Shown here piece by piece: positions 44,452-53,101 of a DNA stretch of 64,000 nucleotides. Origin of the DNA: Bacillaceae bacterium OF18-1A (GTDB taxonomy: Bacteria; Bacillota; Bacilli; Bacillales; Bacillaceae_G); the NCBI GenBank assembly GCA_027694045.1, contig JAQEWB010000002.1, positions 434,001 through 498,000 of the forward strand, written 5' to 3'. Under the pieces are notes generated by a model. The model ran no database searches. It was not told the DNA's origin and worked only from the letters and a program-made list of their open reading frames with translations. The translations under genes and the position numbers were made by a program. How positions within the stretch are numbered: the stretch's first letter is position 1; each line of letters opens with the position of its first letter.

Positions 44452-44590
44452 TTTGTACTTGCCCCTCTCTTATGTACCCTAGTAAGTTTTTAGGTGAAAT
44501 TCCATAAGATGTATGTCTACAACTATCATACTATAAACATACTAAAAAATCAAAATATTTAATATAATAAAAATAGAAGGAATTAACCTT

Positions 44591-45040
44591 CTATTCTGTT
44601 AACGCATATAAAAACTTTTGTAAAATCTTCTCTGTCGTTTCATTCAATTTTGGTAGTTTTTCTACTGGGAAATATTGAAGCTGCAATCCTTCATGATCAA
44701 GCTTTAATTCCCCACTCACATGATGCCCCTGATACAGATGAATCACATTAAAAATTTCATCTCCATTCGGATAACGGAAATATACTTCTTTTCCCGATAA
44801 AACACCGATAAATTGCATGATTTTTGCATGGAGCCCTGTCTCCTCGAATAATTCCCTACGAGCAGTTTCTTCTGTCGTTTCTCCTAGTTCCATTGCCCCA
44901 CCTGGTACACCCCAATCATATGTATCTGAACGATATTGAAGCAATATTTCTTGCTTATCATTTAATATAATGATCGCTGAACCTACTAGAATAAGTGGTC
45001 TTGTACCAACAACTTTTCGTAACTCTTCAATATACCCCAA
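44591..45040 (-). CDS. NUDIX hydrolase
   Basis: 149 residues from a TTG at 45040 behind AAAGGAGA; an ATG 12 codons up would bury that site in coding. Seen: full NUDIX box GGAMELGETTEETARRELFE-ETGL (G-x5-E-x7-RE-x2-EE-x-G). An N-terminal helix GYIEELRKVVGTRPLILVG is typical of ADP-ribose/nucleoside-diphosphate hydrolases of Bacillus. It hydrolyses a nucleoside diphosphate linked to some moiety; substrate not deducible. Confidence 0.9.
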   Translation of the reverse strand: MGYIEELRKVVGTRPLILVGSAIIILNDKQEILLQYRSDTYDWGVPGGAMELGETTEETARRELFEETGLHAKIMQFIGVLSGKEVYFRYPNGDEIFNVIHLYQGHHVSGELKLDHEGLQLQYFPVEKLPKLNETTEKILQKFLYALTE

Positions 45041-45197
45041 TATGTAAACTCTCCTTTCCTCATCCTCCCTTATCATAACAAAATTTTTCTCTTTTTGTTG
45101 ATGTAAATTTCAAGAAAAAAAGGAAGTTTTCACTTCCTCTTTTCATCTTTATCTCGCTATTCGCAAGCAAAGATTCCTCGTCGATTAAAGTTTCATT

Positions 45198-45491
45198 TTA
45201 TTTCTTAAAACTTTCATATTTTACAGCTTCAAAAGCGTATTCAATTTCTTCATTACGATAATGGACATATGTAAAACGGCCCAGTTCTACTAATCTTGCT
45301 ATTTCCTGTAACGCTTTATGATGCTCATAAGCTTCTTTAAGTGTAATATGTACATAAAACTTCATTAATGGATGTTCATATAAAGGTTCTCCCACCTCTA
45401 CATATATATCTTCAACCCCTTGTACAACTCTTACATAACTTGCAAATTGGTAAAGAGCTTCTCTGTCTGAAACGATTTTTAATGTATACAT
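45198..45491 (-). CDS. Hypothetical 97-residue protein
   Basis: Seen: alternating strand/helix pattern (YTLKIVSDREALYQFASYVR, FYVHITLKEAYEHHKALQEI, YVHYRNEEIEYAFEAVKYES) suggesting a small ferredoxin-like fold. No motif recognised. ATG behind AAAGGGGGAGA. Monocistronic between the NUDIX and metallopeptidase-like genes. Confidence 0.7.
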   Translation of the reverse strand: MYTLKIVSDREALYQFASYVRVVQGVEDIYVEVGEPLYEHPLMKFYVHITLKEAYEHHKALQEIARLVELGRFTYVHYRNEEIEYAFEAVKYESFKK

Positions 45492-45667
45492 ATATTCTCC
45501 CCCTTTCCTTTACTATATCAAAAAGATAACCATACTACGTTATAGAACTATGAAATTTTTTCGACTTGTAATCTATATATTCGTGTAATAAACAAGGCTT
45601 TTATCCATACATAAGACTTTTTTCTACATATATTATAGGAAGAACTTTTTCAGTTGAGGTGTTCCTT

Positions 45668-46285
45668 ATGGATCCATATGTTAATATATGCATTTGCATT
45701 ACGCCGGGCGCGGATATTTCTGATGACCGTATTGCAAAAGATTTAGCCGTTGCAGAATCAATTTGGCACCCTATTACATTTCAAATTAAAGAAGTAATTG
45801 TCTTAAATGAGCTTTTTCGTTTTTCTAATCAAGAAATTAGTTATAAAAGTTCCATTCAAAGTCAGGAAAAATTATCATCCTTTTTCCAAACATGTGCGAA
45901 CGAAGCTCCTGAATGCGACATTTATATTTGTTATATTGGTAGTGATTATTTCAAAGAAACAGCAGTAATTGCCTGCGCATACTCTTTAGCGAAACAACAG
46001 CAACTTACTGGTTACATCGTTTTAACAAATTCAGCAGCTCCTATGAAAAATATATACACCCTCGCTCACGAATTTGGTCATATTTTATTTACAAGGCGTA
46101 TTCACGGAAAGCTTACTCATGCGGACCCTCATTCTCCTACTGGTTCGGAGCACCATCCATCTCCAACAAACCTTATGTTTCCTGTAGTCCCTCGTCCAGA
46201 AAACGTTCATGTTCATTCCCTATTAACAAACGAACAAAGAGCACTCTCTTTACAAAGTCCTTTATTACAAAGAAAAAAACAGTAA
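45668..46285 (+). CDS. Zinc-metallopeptidase-like protein
   Basis: 205 residues from the ATG at 45668 behind TTGAGGTG. Seen: an N-terminal alpha/beta part (about 1-120). The zinc motif HEFGHILFTRRIHG follows (HExxH at about 139), then HADPHSPTGSEHHPSPTNLMFPV, where a later His and a Met-turn-like NLM could complete a metzincin-like site. The usual spacing HExxHxxGxxH is not kept (Arg where the third His is expected). No signal peptide. CATATATTA (45627-45635) with an AC 16 nt upstream fits a sigma-K promoter, hinting at a mother-cell role. Family not recognised with confidence. Confidence 0.7.
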   Translation: MDPYVNICICITPGADISDDRIAKDLAVAESIWHPITFQIKEVIVLNELFRFSNQEISYKSSIQSQEKLSSFFQTCANEAPECDIYICYIGSDYFKETAVIACAYSLAKQQQLTGYIVLTNSAAPMKNIYTLAHEFGHILFTRRIHGKLTHADPHSPTGSEHHPSPTNLMFPVVPRPENVHVHSLLTNEQRALSLQSPLLQRKKQ

Positions 46286-46304
46286 CTGTCATGTTACTGT
46301 TTCA
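46275..46304 (+). terminator. Terminator
   Basis: AAACAGTAAC / GTTACTGTTT stem with a 6-nt loop after the metallopeptidase-like gene. Confidence 0.85.
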
Positions 46305-46471
46305 AACAATTTATTCCAATTAACAAACGCTATACCGGCTGCAAAGGATACAATATACAACTAAACGTTAACCTTCTAAAATCAAAATATAGTATTTCTT
46401 TGGAAATAATTTTTGTATATTCAGAGCAGCCACTTTCCTATTAAACCAAAGAACAAAGTATATCATGATGT

Positions 46472-46549
46472 TTATAATTCACTTATCCCCTTTGCTGTTA
46501 AATAAGCACCTGTATTTGTCAGAAAATCTCGGGACTCTCGAGAAAGCAT
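46472..46549 (-). pseudogene. Stump of a third HAAS-type membrane protein gene
   Basis: ATG at 46549 with a strong GGGAGGGG site reads MLSRESRDFLTNTGAYLTAK-GISEL then stops (25 codons). These residues align with the starts of the two intact paralogs (MLSNEAKKFLLDMRLFLTAK and MKVSKEGEKFLIDTKVYLIT). The acidic HAAS core and membrane part are absent. An open stretch after the stop (to about 46370) has a hydrophobic segment but no clear homology. It lies 24 nt downstream of the second intact copy, so it looks like a decayed third gene of the operon. Confidence 0.65.
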
Positions 46550-46572
46550 CTCATCCCCTCCCTTCTAAACTA

Positions 46573-47334
46573 CTAGTTCACACTTTTTCTCTCTTCAATT
46601 TTTAAGGACCATCTCATTAATCCATATATGCTTCCATACATAAGTAATATCTTTGCAATTCCCCAAAATATATTTCTTTCTTCTAAGTCTTTAAATATAA
46701 ACATAATCGCTAAAGGAACAATTAGCACTAAAACACCCATCCAACCAAGAACATACATTTCTCCAACCAAAAGTAATAAAAAGATACTTGCTGCTAATAT
46801 ATATGTTTGCATTGTTGACAATTGTAAAATTGGCGTACCATACCATTTATTCATAAACATCAATAACACTAATAATAAAATAGGTATCATCACTATTACA
46901 TAAATAATTCCAAACTCTACTAATTTACTTTTAAAGGAAGACATTCTAAATGCAACAATCGTTCCAATAATCGTAATGATTAAAACGATAGGATAACCAA
47001 TTAACTGTACATTTGTTAACGTGAATTGCTGATTTGGATTTCCAAATAAAATATTTGTCAGTAACCAATATCCACCAACCCCAATTATCATTGCAAGAAT
47101 ACTTTTTATACTCCCGCCTTTATCCTTCTCCATCTCTTTCGCTAATTCTTCTGCATACTCTTTTGGTGAATCACCAAATATATCCTTTACCGTCTTTCCT
47201 TCTTTCTCACCTTCTATTAAATGAAGTTCTGCATCTTCTATAAAAGCGTCAACATCATCTTCTTTCATTCCTTTTGTTATTAAATACACCTTCGTATCAA
47301 TTAAAAACTTTTCTCCTTCTTTAGAAACCTTCAT
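46573..47334 (-). CDS. HAAS-type membrane protein, paralog 2
   Basis: 253 residues. Seen: N-terminal acidic helical domain (about 1-70: LITKGMKEDDVDAFIEDAEL, IFGDSPKEYAEELAKEMEKD), the HAAS (HTH-associated alpha-helical signalling) pattern found beside PadR regulators. Six to seven membrane spans follow (about 78-240). It is about 40 percent alike, by eye, to the gene just upstream. ATG behind AAAGGAGGGG, 13 nt after paralog 1. In such systems the HAAS domain is thought to relay to or act with the PadR protein. Precise role unknown. Confidence 0.85.
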   Translation of the reverse strand: MKVSKEGEKFLIDTKVYLITKGMKEDDVDAFIEDAELHLIEGEKEGKTVKDIFGDSPKEYAEELAKEMEKDKGGSIKSILAMIIGVGGYWLLTNILFGNPNQQFTLTNVQLIGYPIVLIITIIGTIVAFRMSSFKSKLVEFGIIYVIVMIPILLLVLLMFMNKWYGTPILQLSTMQTYILAASIFLLLLVGEMYVLGWMGVLVLIVPLAIMFIFKDLEERNIFWGIAKILLMYGSIYGLMRWSLKIEERKSVN

Positions 47335-47347
47335 TATAACCCCTCCT

Positions 47348-48115
47348 TTATTTAACCGTTTCTCTTCTAGTCGTCTTCATCATAATTTCGATAAAAATTA
47401 AAACAAATAAACTTCCGTATAAACATATAATTTGAAATAACATTGGCATGAGATCTTCCGATGTAAATGTTTTAAATATTAACATTATAGAAAGTGGAAT
47501 GATTAAATATAAGTTTTTAAACCACCCTTCAAAATATATATTTATAGCTACTGTGATGCCAAAAATCCCACCAGCTATTATATAACTTTGCAACTCAGTG
47601 AATATAAACATTTTTGTAGGATATATCACGTCTAGTATCGTAATAGCTCCCATTAAAAACATTGGCGCGATCATAACTAAAAACCACATGGAAAACCATG
47701 TTTTTGTAAAGCTTGTTACGAAAGTCATTTTGCGAAGTAGAAAATTAGGACCTATAACAACTAAAATCAATGACAAACTATATCCAACGCATTGAATAAG
47801 TGACATTTGTAATACTCCGTTATTCACTATTAAGATAGAAGCAATAACCCAAAATGAAACGATATTCATTACCGTAAATCCAATTTGCTTCCACGTTTCT
47901 TGTCTATCTCTTTCCATCACTTTTACAAGTTCATTTGCATATTCTTTCGGTGAGCTTCCAAAAATTTCTTCTACACTTTTCCCATCACTCTCACCTTCTA
48001 TTAAATGAAGTTCTGCGTCTTCGATAAAGCTATCAATGTCGCTTTCTTTCACACTCTTTGCAGTCAAAAATAATCTCATATCTAATAAGAACTTTTTTGC
48101 TTCATTGGATAACAT
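47348..48115 (-). CDS. HAAS-type membrane protein, paralog 1
   Basis: 255 residues. Same layout as the next gene: acidic HAAS domain (LTAKSVKESDIDSFIEDAEL, IFGSSPKEYANELVKVMERD), then six to seven spans. Its ATG overlaps the PadR stop by one base (TAATG), so translation is coupled. The DAELHLIEGE and SPKEYA motifs are nearly identical between the copies, while the membrane parts differ. This suggests duplication with divergent membrane function. Confidence 0.88.
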   Translation of the reverse strand: MLSNEAKKFLLDMRLFLTAKSVKESDIDSFIEDAELHLIEGESDGKSVEEIFGSSPKEYANELVKVMERDRQETWKQIGFTVMNIVSFWVIASILIVNNGVLQMSLIQCVGYSLSLILVVIGPNFLLRKMTFVTSFTKTWFSMWFLVMIAPMFLMGAITILDVIYPTKMFIFTELQSYIIAGGIFGITVAINIYFEGWFKNLYLIIPLSIMLIFKTFTSEDLMPMLFQIICLYGSLFVLIFIEIMMKTTRRETVK

Positions 48116-48447
48116 TATTTTTTCCTCCCCTTTCCTTCAAGCAGACGTTCCACACTACTTTGCATCGCTTCCCAACGATCCATAAATTCATTTAGTGCTT
48201 CCTCGCCTTTTTCTGTTAATGTATAGTATTTTCGCTTTGGGCCAGATGGAGATTCCTTCATTACACTTGTTATTAACCCTTCCTTTTGCATACGTATTAA
48301 TAACGGATAAATACTTCCCTCACTCGCCATTGTAAAACCATATTTCGCTAGCTTTTCACTCATTTCATAACCGTATATTTCACCTTCAGAAATAATAGCA
48401 AGTAAGCATCCTTCTAAAATTCCTTTCAGCATTTGACTTGTCGACAT
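48115..48447 (-). CDS. PadR-family regulator of the HAAS operon
   Basis: 110 residues, the short PadR class. Seen: LKGILEGCLLAIISEGEIYG, YEMSEKLAKYGFTMASEGSI, YPLLIRMQKEGLITS, YYTLTEKGEEALNEFMDRW. It heads the operon with two HAAS membrane proteins. Its promoter region (48464-48546) contains three copies of a TATCTTG...CAAGATA-like sequence, as expected for autorepression. It may also control the divergent dehydrogenase. Confidence 0.93.
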   Translation of the reverse strand: MSTSQMLKGILEGCLLAIISEGEIYGYEMSEKLAKYGFTMASEGSIYPLLIRMQKEGLITSVMKESPSGPKRKYYTLTEKGEEALNEFMDRWEAMQSSVERLLEGKGRKK

Positions 48448-48463
48448 AATTCAAATCCTCCTG

Positions 48464-48484
48464 CTATCTTGTTTTACAAGATAG
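48464..48484. promoter_or_regulatory. PadR operator candidate, palindrome 1
   Basis: CTATCTTGTTTTACAAGATAG, perfect 8-bp arms with a 5-nt centre, 17 bp before the PadR start codon and next to its ribosome site. Confidence 0.65.
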
Positions 48485-48495
48485 ATAAGCGTAAG

Positions 48496-48546
48496 TATCT
48501 TGCTTTACAAAATAGTATAGCAGAGACTATTTTGCAAAGCAAGATA
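48496..48546. promoter_or_regulatory. PadR operator candidate, large inverted repeat
   Basis: Two 21-bp arms (48496-48516 and 48526-48546) are complementary with one mismatch and flank a 9-nt centre. Each arm begins with TATCTTGCTTT, a variant of palindrome 1. Three related binding sequences in 83 bp suggest cooperative repressor binding over both divergent promoters. Confidence 0.65.
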
Positions 48547-48643
48547 GTTGGTTGTATTTTTTCCAAATGTTTGCAGGATTTTCATTATCCTCCCTCTAAA
48601 TAGAGCAATAAGAGAATTTCTATACGAAGGAGTGTTTTTCATC

Positions 48644-49420
48644 ATGGTTACAAATCGAGTTGTCTTTTTAACAGGTGCTGCAAGTGGTATTGGATATGAA
48701 ATGGGGAACGCTTTCGCGAAAGAAGGCGCAAAAGTTGTTATTACTGATCGTCTTGAAGACCGTGCGATAGAAGCTGCTGAACGATTACAAAAAGAAGGAT
48801 TTCAAGCTATCGGTTTAAAATGTGATGTTACATCCGAAGAAGAAATTGCAACATCAATTTCTCAAACTATTCGTCACTTCGGTTCGTTAGATGTATTAAT
48901 TAATAACGCCGGAATGCAACACGTCTCACCAATTGAAGATTTTCCAACCGAAAAATTCGAGTTACTAATTAAAATTATGCAAATCGCTCCGTTTATCGCA
49001 ATTAAACACGCCTTTCCAATTATGAAAAAGCAAAAATATGGCCGGATTATTAATGTCGCTTCCATTAATGGCCTCGTTGGATTTGCAGGAAAGTCCGCTT
49101 ACAATAGTGCAAAGCACGGTGTAATTGGATTAACAAAAGTTGCTGCTCTAGAAGGGGCTATCCATGGAATTACTGTTAACGCCCTTTGTCCTGGTTATGT
49201 CGATACTCCTCTTGTACGTAATCAACTAGCGGATTTAGCTACGACACGAAATGTACCACTTGAAAATGTTTTAGAAGATGTCATTTATCCACTTGTCCCA
49301 CAAAAACGCTTATTACAAGTACAAGAAATTGCTGATTATGCTCTGTTTTTATCGAGCGAAAAAGCAAAAGGTATAACTGGGCAAGCTGTCGTTATCGATG
49401 GTGGTTATACCGCGCAATAA
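48644..49420 (+). CDS. 3-hydroxybutyrate dehydrogenase (SDR)
   Basis: 258 residues from the ATG at 48644 behind CGAAGGAGT; the frame is open further upstream but without a site. Seen: FLTGAASGIGYEMGNAFAKE (nucleotide loop), LINNAGMQHVSPIEDFPTEK, NVASINGLVG (Ser), SAYNSAKHGVIGLTK (catalytic Tyr-x-x-x-Lys), and CPGYVDTPLVRNQLAD, typical of D-3-hydroxybutyrate dehydrogenase. It interconverts 3-hydroxybutyrate and acetoacetate with NAD. It diverges from the PadR gene and may share its operators. Confidence 0.9.
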   Translation: MVTNRVVFLTGAASGIGYEMGNAFAKEGAKVVITDRLEDRAIEAAERLQKEGFQAIGLKCDVTSEEEIATSISQTIRHFGSLDVLINNAGMQHVSPIEDFPTEKFELLIKIMQIAPFIAIKHAFPIMKKQKYGRIINVASINGLVGFAGKSAYNSAKHGVIGLTKVAALEGAIHGITVNALCPGYVDTPLVRNQLADLATTRNVPLENVLEDVIYPLVPQKRLLQVQEIADYALFLSSEKAKGITGQAVVIDGGYTAQ

Positions 49421-49459
49421 AAAATAAAGTTTGCTCATGAAGAGCAAACTTTATTTTTT
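49421..49459. terminator. Bidirectional terminator
   Basis: AAAATAAAGTTTGCTC / GAGCAAACTTTATTTT stem with a short loop, overlapping the end of the convergent YvrJ-like gene. Confidence 0.9.
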
Positions 49460-49612
49460 ATCCCGAGGATCGTCGTACTTTAGCAATTGCTGTGGCAACT
49501 TTTCTATTGCAACAATTACTCCGTCTAATTTACTTTCAATTCGATGAAGTAAGTATAATGTTACAACAATCGGAAACCCTACATTACCTATCATCCTGAT
49601 CCACTCTTCCAT
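49451..49612 (-). CDS. YvrJ family small protein
   Basis: 53 residues: MEEWIRMIGNVGFPIVVTLY, then LLHRIESKLDGVIVAIEKLP, ending QQLLKYDDPRDKK. The N-terminal half (GNVGFPIVV..Y.L.R.E.KLD) matches the YvrJ family, small membrane peptides with one span and an amphipathic helix, which resemble BhlA-type holins. ATG at 49612 with GAAAGGAGGCG. Function unknown. Confidence 0.8.
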   Translation of the reverse strand: MEEWIRMIGNVGFPIVVTLYLLHRIESKLDGVIVAIEKLPQQLLKYDDPRDKK

Positions 49613-49666
49613 CCATTTCGCCTCCTTTCATTATATAAATAAGAGAAAAGAACACATTTAGGCATA

Positions 49667-49699
49667 AAAAAACAAGCTATTATGTATTAGCTTGTTTTT
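49667..49699 (-). terminator. Terminator overlapping the end of mtnA
   Basis: AAAACAAGCTA / TAGCTTGTTTTT stem with an 8-nt loop that includes the mtnA stop codon region, followed by T on the minus strand. Confidence 0.8.
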
Positions 49700-50741
49700 C
49701 AAATAATGATGCAATTTCTCGTGTATAATCCCCGTTTATAATACCTTTTTCGGTAATTATACCTGTAATTAGTTCGTTCGGTGTTACGTCAAATGCAGGA
49801 TTATAAACAGTAGTTCCAATTGGCGCTACTTGTTTGCCAAAAATTTTCGTAACTTCTGTTTCATCTCTTTCTTCAATAACAATTTCTGCACCTGTTTGTT
49901 TTGTAATATCAAATGTAGATAACGGGGCTGCCACATAACATGGAATATCAAAATATTTTGCTAAAATAGCTAAATTCATTGTTCCTATTTTATTTGCTGT
50001 ATCCCCATTTGCGACAATTCGATCTGCCCCTACAATAATTGCGTTTATTTCTTTCGTTTGAATAGCATGGGCTGCTGTATTATCTGTAATAAGTGTTACA
50101 TCAATATTTGCTTGCTTTAATTCCCATGTCGTTAAACGGCCACCTTGTAAAACAGGTCTCGTTTCACACGCATACGCATGTAAACGCACACCTTTCTCTT
50201 TTCCAATATAAAAAGGGGCTAATGCCGTACCATATCTTGCTGTTGCAATACTTCCCGCATTACAAATTGTCAAAATGTTATCACCGTCTTTAAAACATGT
50301 TAATGCATGTTCTCCAATACTTCGGCATACTTCTTCATCCTCTTGCTGAATGCGAAGCGCTTCTTCTTCTAATATTTTTTGTGCTTCTTTTATTACAGTA
50401 ATCTCTCGAATAGATTCCCTCATACGATCAATTGCCCAAAATAAATTTACTGCTGTCGGTCTTGATGTTCCTAAATAGTTACAATCTCTATTAAACTTCT
50501 TTTGAAATTCTTCAATATGTACCGTGTTATATTTTTTCGAAGCAAGTGCCAAACCAAATGCGGCTACAATTCCAATTGCGGGTGCTCCGCGTACTTCTAG
50601 CATTACAATACTTTTCCACACATCTTCAATAGTCGTTAATGTTTTGTATTCTGTACTATGTGGCAATTTGGTTTGATTTAATACAGCAATTGCATCACCT
50701 TTCCAACTTACAGATCTCGGGACAGTAACAATTGTACTCAT
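49680..50741 (-). CDS. mtnA: Methylthioribose-1-phosphate isomerase
   Basis: 353 residues. Converts 5-methylthioribose-1-P to 5-methylthioribulose-1-P in methionine salvage. Seen: [17 protein letters not shown] (substrate site RGAPA), [36 protein letters not shown] (Cys), [35 protein letters not shown] (Asp). eIF2B-like fold, normal length. Its start overlaps the mtnK stop by 4 nt, so the pair is translationally coupled under the mtnK SAM riboswitch. Confidence 0.97.
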   Translation of the reverse strand: MSTIVTVPRSVSWKGDAIAVLNQTKLPHSTEYKTLTTIEDVWKSIVMLEVRGAPAIGIVAAFGLALASKKYNTVHIEEFQKKFNRDCNYLGTSRPTAVNLFWAIDRMRESIREITVIKEAQKILEEEALRIQQEDEEVCRSIGEHALTCFKDGDNILTICNAGSIATARYGTALAPFYIGKEKGVRLHAYACETRPVLQGGRLTTWELKQANIDVTLITDNTAAHAIQTKEINAIIVGADRIVANGDTANKIGTMNLAILAKYFDIPCYVAAPLSTFDITKQTGAEIVIEERDETEVTKIFGKQVAPIGTTVYNPAFDVTPNELITGIITEKGIINGDYTREIASLFEKQANT

Positions 50742-51919
50742 GCTTTTACGCCCCCTGAAACTGTCTGTTGAAATACTGTTCGAAATAGTTGAATATCAGC
50801 ACTCTTAGATTCATATTTTAGTAGTTCTTTTCCTAATTGTAGAGCTTGCTTCTTAGCTTGAATTCTTTTTTCTTTATTTACTATTTCATCTAAATCAGCT
50901 ACATGCGCTAACCCAATTGTTCTACGAATCAGTTCACATCCAGCAAATCCAACAGCATCAGTAAAGATATTTTGCAAAATAATTGGCAACCATTGTTTTT
51001 CTTTCGTATATGCTTCTACACCTTCTCCAACCCATAACTTCGTAAAAGCTTCTACAAAATAACTCCATGTCTTTTCTATATGGAAGAATAGTACACTCCT
51101 CTTCCCTTCTTCTCTAGATAAAGCATTTAATAATAGATTTGCAATAAATTGACCGATGTCAAATCCAAATGGACCGTACGTTGCAAATTCTGGATCAATT
51201 ACTTTCGTTTCAGAAGGTGATGAAAAAATACTACCTGTATGTAAATCACCATGAATAAGTGCTTCTTTTCTCGTTAAAAACTTATATTTATATTGTGCTA
51301 CTTTCAGTTTTAAAGTTTTATCACTCCAAAGTTCATCCACCACTGGCTGTAAATCCGGCTCATAATCATTCGTATCATAATGTCCAAACGGATCTGTAAA
51401 TACTAAATCTTCTGTAATTTTACAAAGGTCTGGATTTACAAATGCACCCTCTAATACCCTTTTCTCTTCTGAATGCAAACCGAAATCTGAAGTGTAAAAT
51501 AAAACATGTGCTAGAAAACGACCGATATGCTGAGATAAAAGCGGATACACTTCTCCGTCTATCAATCCCCTTCTTGTAATTGTTAACCTTGATAAATCTT
51601 CTATTACTGTTACTGCCAACTCTTCATCATGACTGTACACTACTGGAACATAATCTGGTACATACTTCGCGAAAATTTGTAATGCCTTACTTTCAATCGT
51701 CGCTCTTTTTATAGACAAAGGCCAGCTTTCACCAACTACTTTCGCATAGGGAAGTGCTTGTTTTATTATAATAGACTTCTCTCCATCATCTAATTTGAAC
51801 ACGTAATTCAAATTGCCATCTCCAATTTCATAGCAAACTACATTCGCTTTCTTTTCAAAATAACCATGTTCTTTTGCATATTGCACAGCTGTTACTTCTG
51901 TTAATGAATAATATCCCAT
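50738..51919 (-). CDS. mtnK: Methylthioribose kinase
   Basis: 393 residues. Phosphorylates 5-methylthioribose with ATP. Seen: [20 protein letters not shown] (nucleotide loop), [19 protein letters not shown] (Lys), [14 protein letters not shown] (catalytic HGDxH), [19 protein letters not shown] (metal DPE). The fold is that of aminoglycoside phosphotransferases. ATG behind GGGGGAGAAG. First gene of mtnK-mtnA, controlled by a SAM-I riboswitch upstream. Confidence 0.97.
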   Translation of the reverse strand: MGYYSLTEVTAVQYAKEHGYFEKKANVVCYEIGDGNLNYVFKLDDGEKSIIIKQALPYAKVVGESWPLSIKRATIESKALQIFAKYVPDYVPVVYSHDEELAVTVIEDLSRLTITRRGLIDGEVYPLLSQHIGRFLAHVLFYTSDFGLHSEEKRVLEGAFVNPDLCKITEDLVFTDPFGHYDTNDYEPDLQPVVDELWSDKTLKLKVAQYKYKFLTRKEALIHGDLHTGSIFSSPSETKVIDPEFATYGPFGFDIGQFIANLLLNALSREEGKRSVLFFHIEKTWSYFVEAFTKLWVGEGVEAYTKEKQWLPIILQNIFTDAVGFAGCELIRRTIGLAHVADLDEIVNKEKRIQAKKQALQLGKELLKYESKSADIQLFRTVFQQTVSGGVKA

Positions 51920-51962
51920 TATCTTCTCCCCCTTTTAAAATACAGAGGTTTTTCTAACACAG

Positions 51963-52151
51963 AAAAACCTCTTTCCACTAAGAAAGAGGTTTGAAGTTTA
52001 TCTTCTCCCCTCTTATCTGCCAGAAAGTTTTACTTTCTGCTGGAATTAGCACCGTGCCTTTTGGCGTAATAAACGCCCCATCTCACAATGGTATTACGGT
52101 CGGTTGCTGGGCTTCATCGGGCCAAATCCCTCCACCTGCTCTTGATAAGAG
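51963..52151 (-). ncRNA. SAM-I riboswitch (S box) controlling mtnK-mtnA
   Basis: Read on the minus strand: CTTATCAAGAGCAGGTGGAG, GGCCCGATGAAGCCCAGCAA, AAAGGCACGGTGCTAATTCC and the closing GCAGATAAGAG, then a terminator AAACCTCTTTC / GAAAGAGGTTTTT (51963-51992). All S-box landmarks are present. High SAM should terminate transcription before mtnK. Confidence 0.96.
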
Positions 52152-52222
52152 TTTTATAATTTTTAGAATCTTTAACTTTATGTTGAAGACTATACCAAGA
52201 ATAAAAATCACTTGTCAACATT

Positions 52223-53002
52223 TTATTTATATAATTCTGGACGGCGATCTGCAAAAACTGGAATTCCTTTACGAACCTCTTTTATTTTCTCAAATGTAAG
52301 CTCTCCAAATAAAATAGACTCCTCTTCATTTGCCTCTACTACAACTTCACCCCAAGGATCCACAATTAAAGAATGACCTGCAAACACATTATTTGGATCC
52401 TTTCCTGCTCTATTACACGCAACAACATAACATTGATTTTCAACTGCTCTTGCTTGTAATAGCAAGCGCCAATGCGCTAAACGAACTAACGGCCATTCTG
52501 CTACAACAAATAAAACCTTCGCACCTCTAGCAGTATGAACACGCATCCACTCTGGAAAACGAATATCATAACAAATCGTGCCAGCACACTCTACATCATC
52601 TAGCTTAAATTCACCAGTCTCGTTACCAGCTATTAAATATTTATGCTCATCCATAAGCTGAAATAAGTGCACTTTACTATATTCATTAACTAGTTTTCCT
52701 TTATTAGTTACAACATACATTGTATTTGTAACACCTTGCTCTGTTTGCTTCGCTATAGAACCACCGACAATATGTACACCATATTCTTTCGACCATTCTT
52801 TCAACTTTTCTTTCGTTTTCAATCCATCCCTATCTGCAATTTCAGAAAGCCTCGTTAAATCATATCCTGTTGTCCATAACTCTGGTAAAACGATAACATC
52901 TGGTCTTTCTTTCATCGCTTCACTTATTTTATTTTTAGCATTCTCAATATTTTTTTCTACATCTCCAAAGACAATATCCATTTGAATACATGCGACTTTC
53001 AT
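52223..53002 (-). CDS. mtnU: Carbon-nitrogen hydrolase of methionine salvage
   Basis: 259 residues, nitrilase superfamily. Seen: the Glu-Lys-Cys triad in VIVLPELWTTGYD (Glu about 41), YSKVHLFQLMDE (Lys about 110) and AGTICYDIRFPEW (Cys about 145). Ortholog of B. subtilis YkrU/MtnU by location beside mtnE. It probably acts as an omega-amidase on the 2-oxo-acid amide formed when glutamine serves as amino donor in the MtnE reaction. Divergent from mtnE, with a short shared promoter region and no SAM box. Confidence 0.88.
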   Translation of the reverse strand: MKVACIQMDIVFGDVEKNIENAKNKISEAMKERPDVIVLPELWTTGYDLTRLSEIADRDGLKTKEKLKEWSKEYGVHIVGGSIAKQTEQGVTNTMYVVTNKGKLVNEYSKVHLFQLMDEHKYLIAGNETGEFKLDDVECAGTICYDIRFPEWMRVHTARGAKVLFVVAEWPLVRLAHWRLLLQARAVENQCYVVACNRAGKDPNNVFAGHSLIVDPWGEVVVEANEEESILFGELTFEKIKEVRKGIPVFADRRPELYK

Positions 53003-53101
53003 TTTGTCAGCCCCATTCTTAATTTTTTTCTTTACAAAATACTGGAAAGATTATATCATTTGTCACTAGAATTGTAACAACTTTCAAAAGAGGTGGAAAG
53101 T

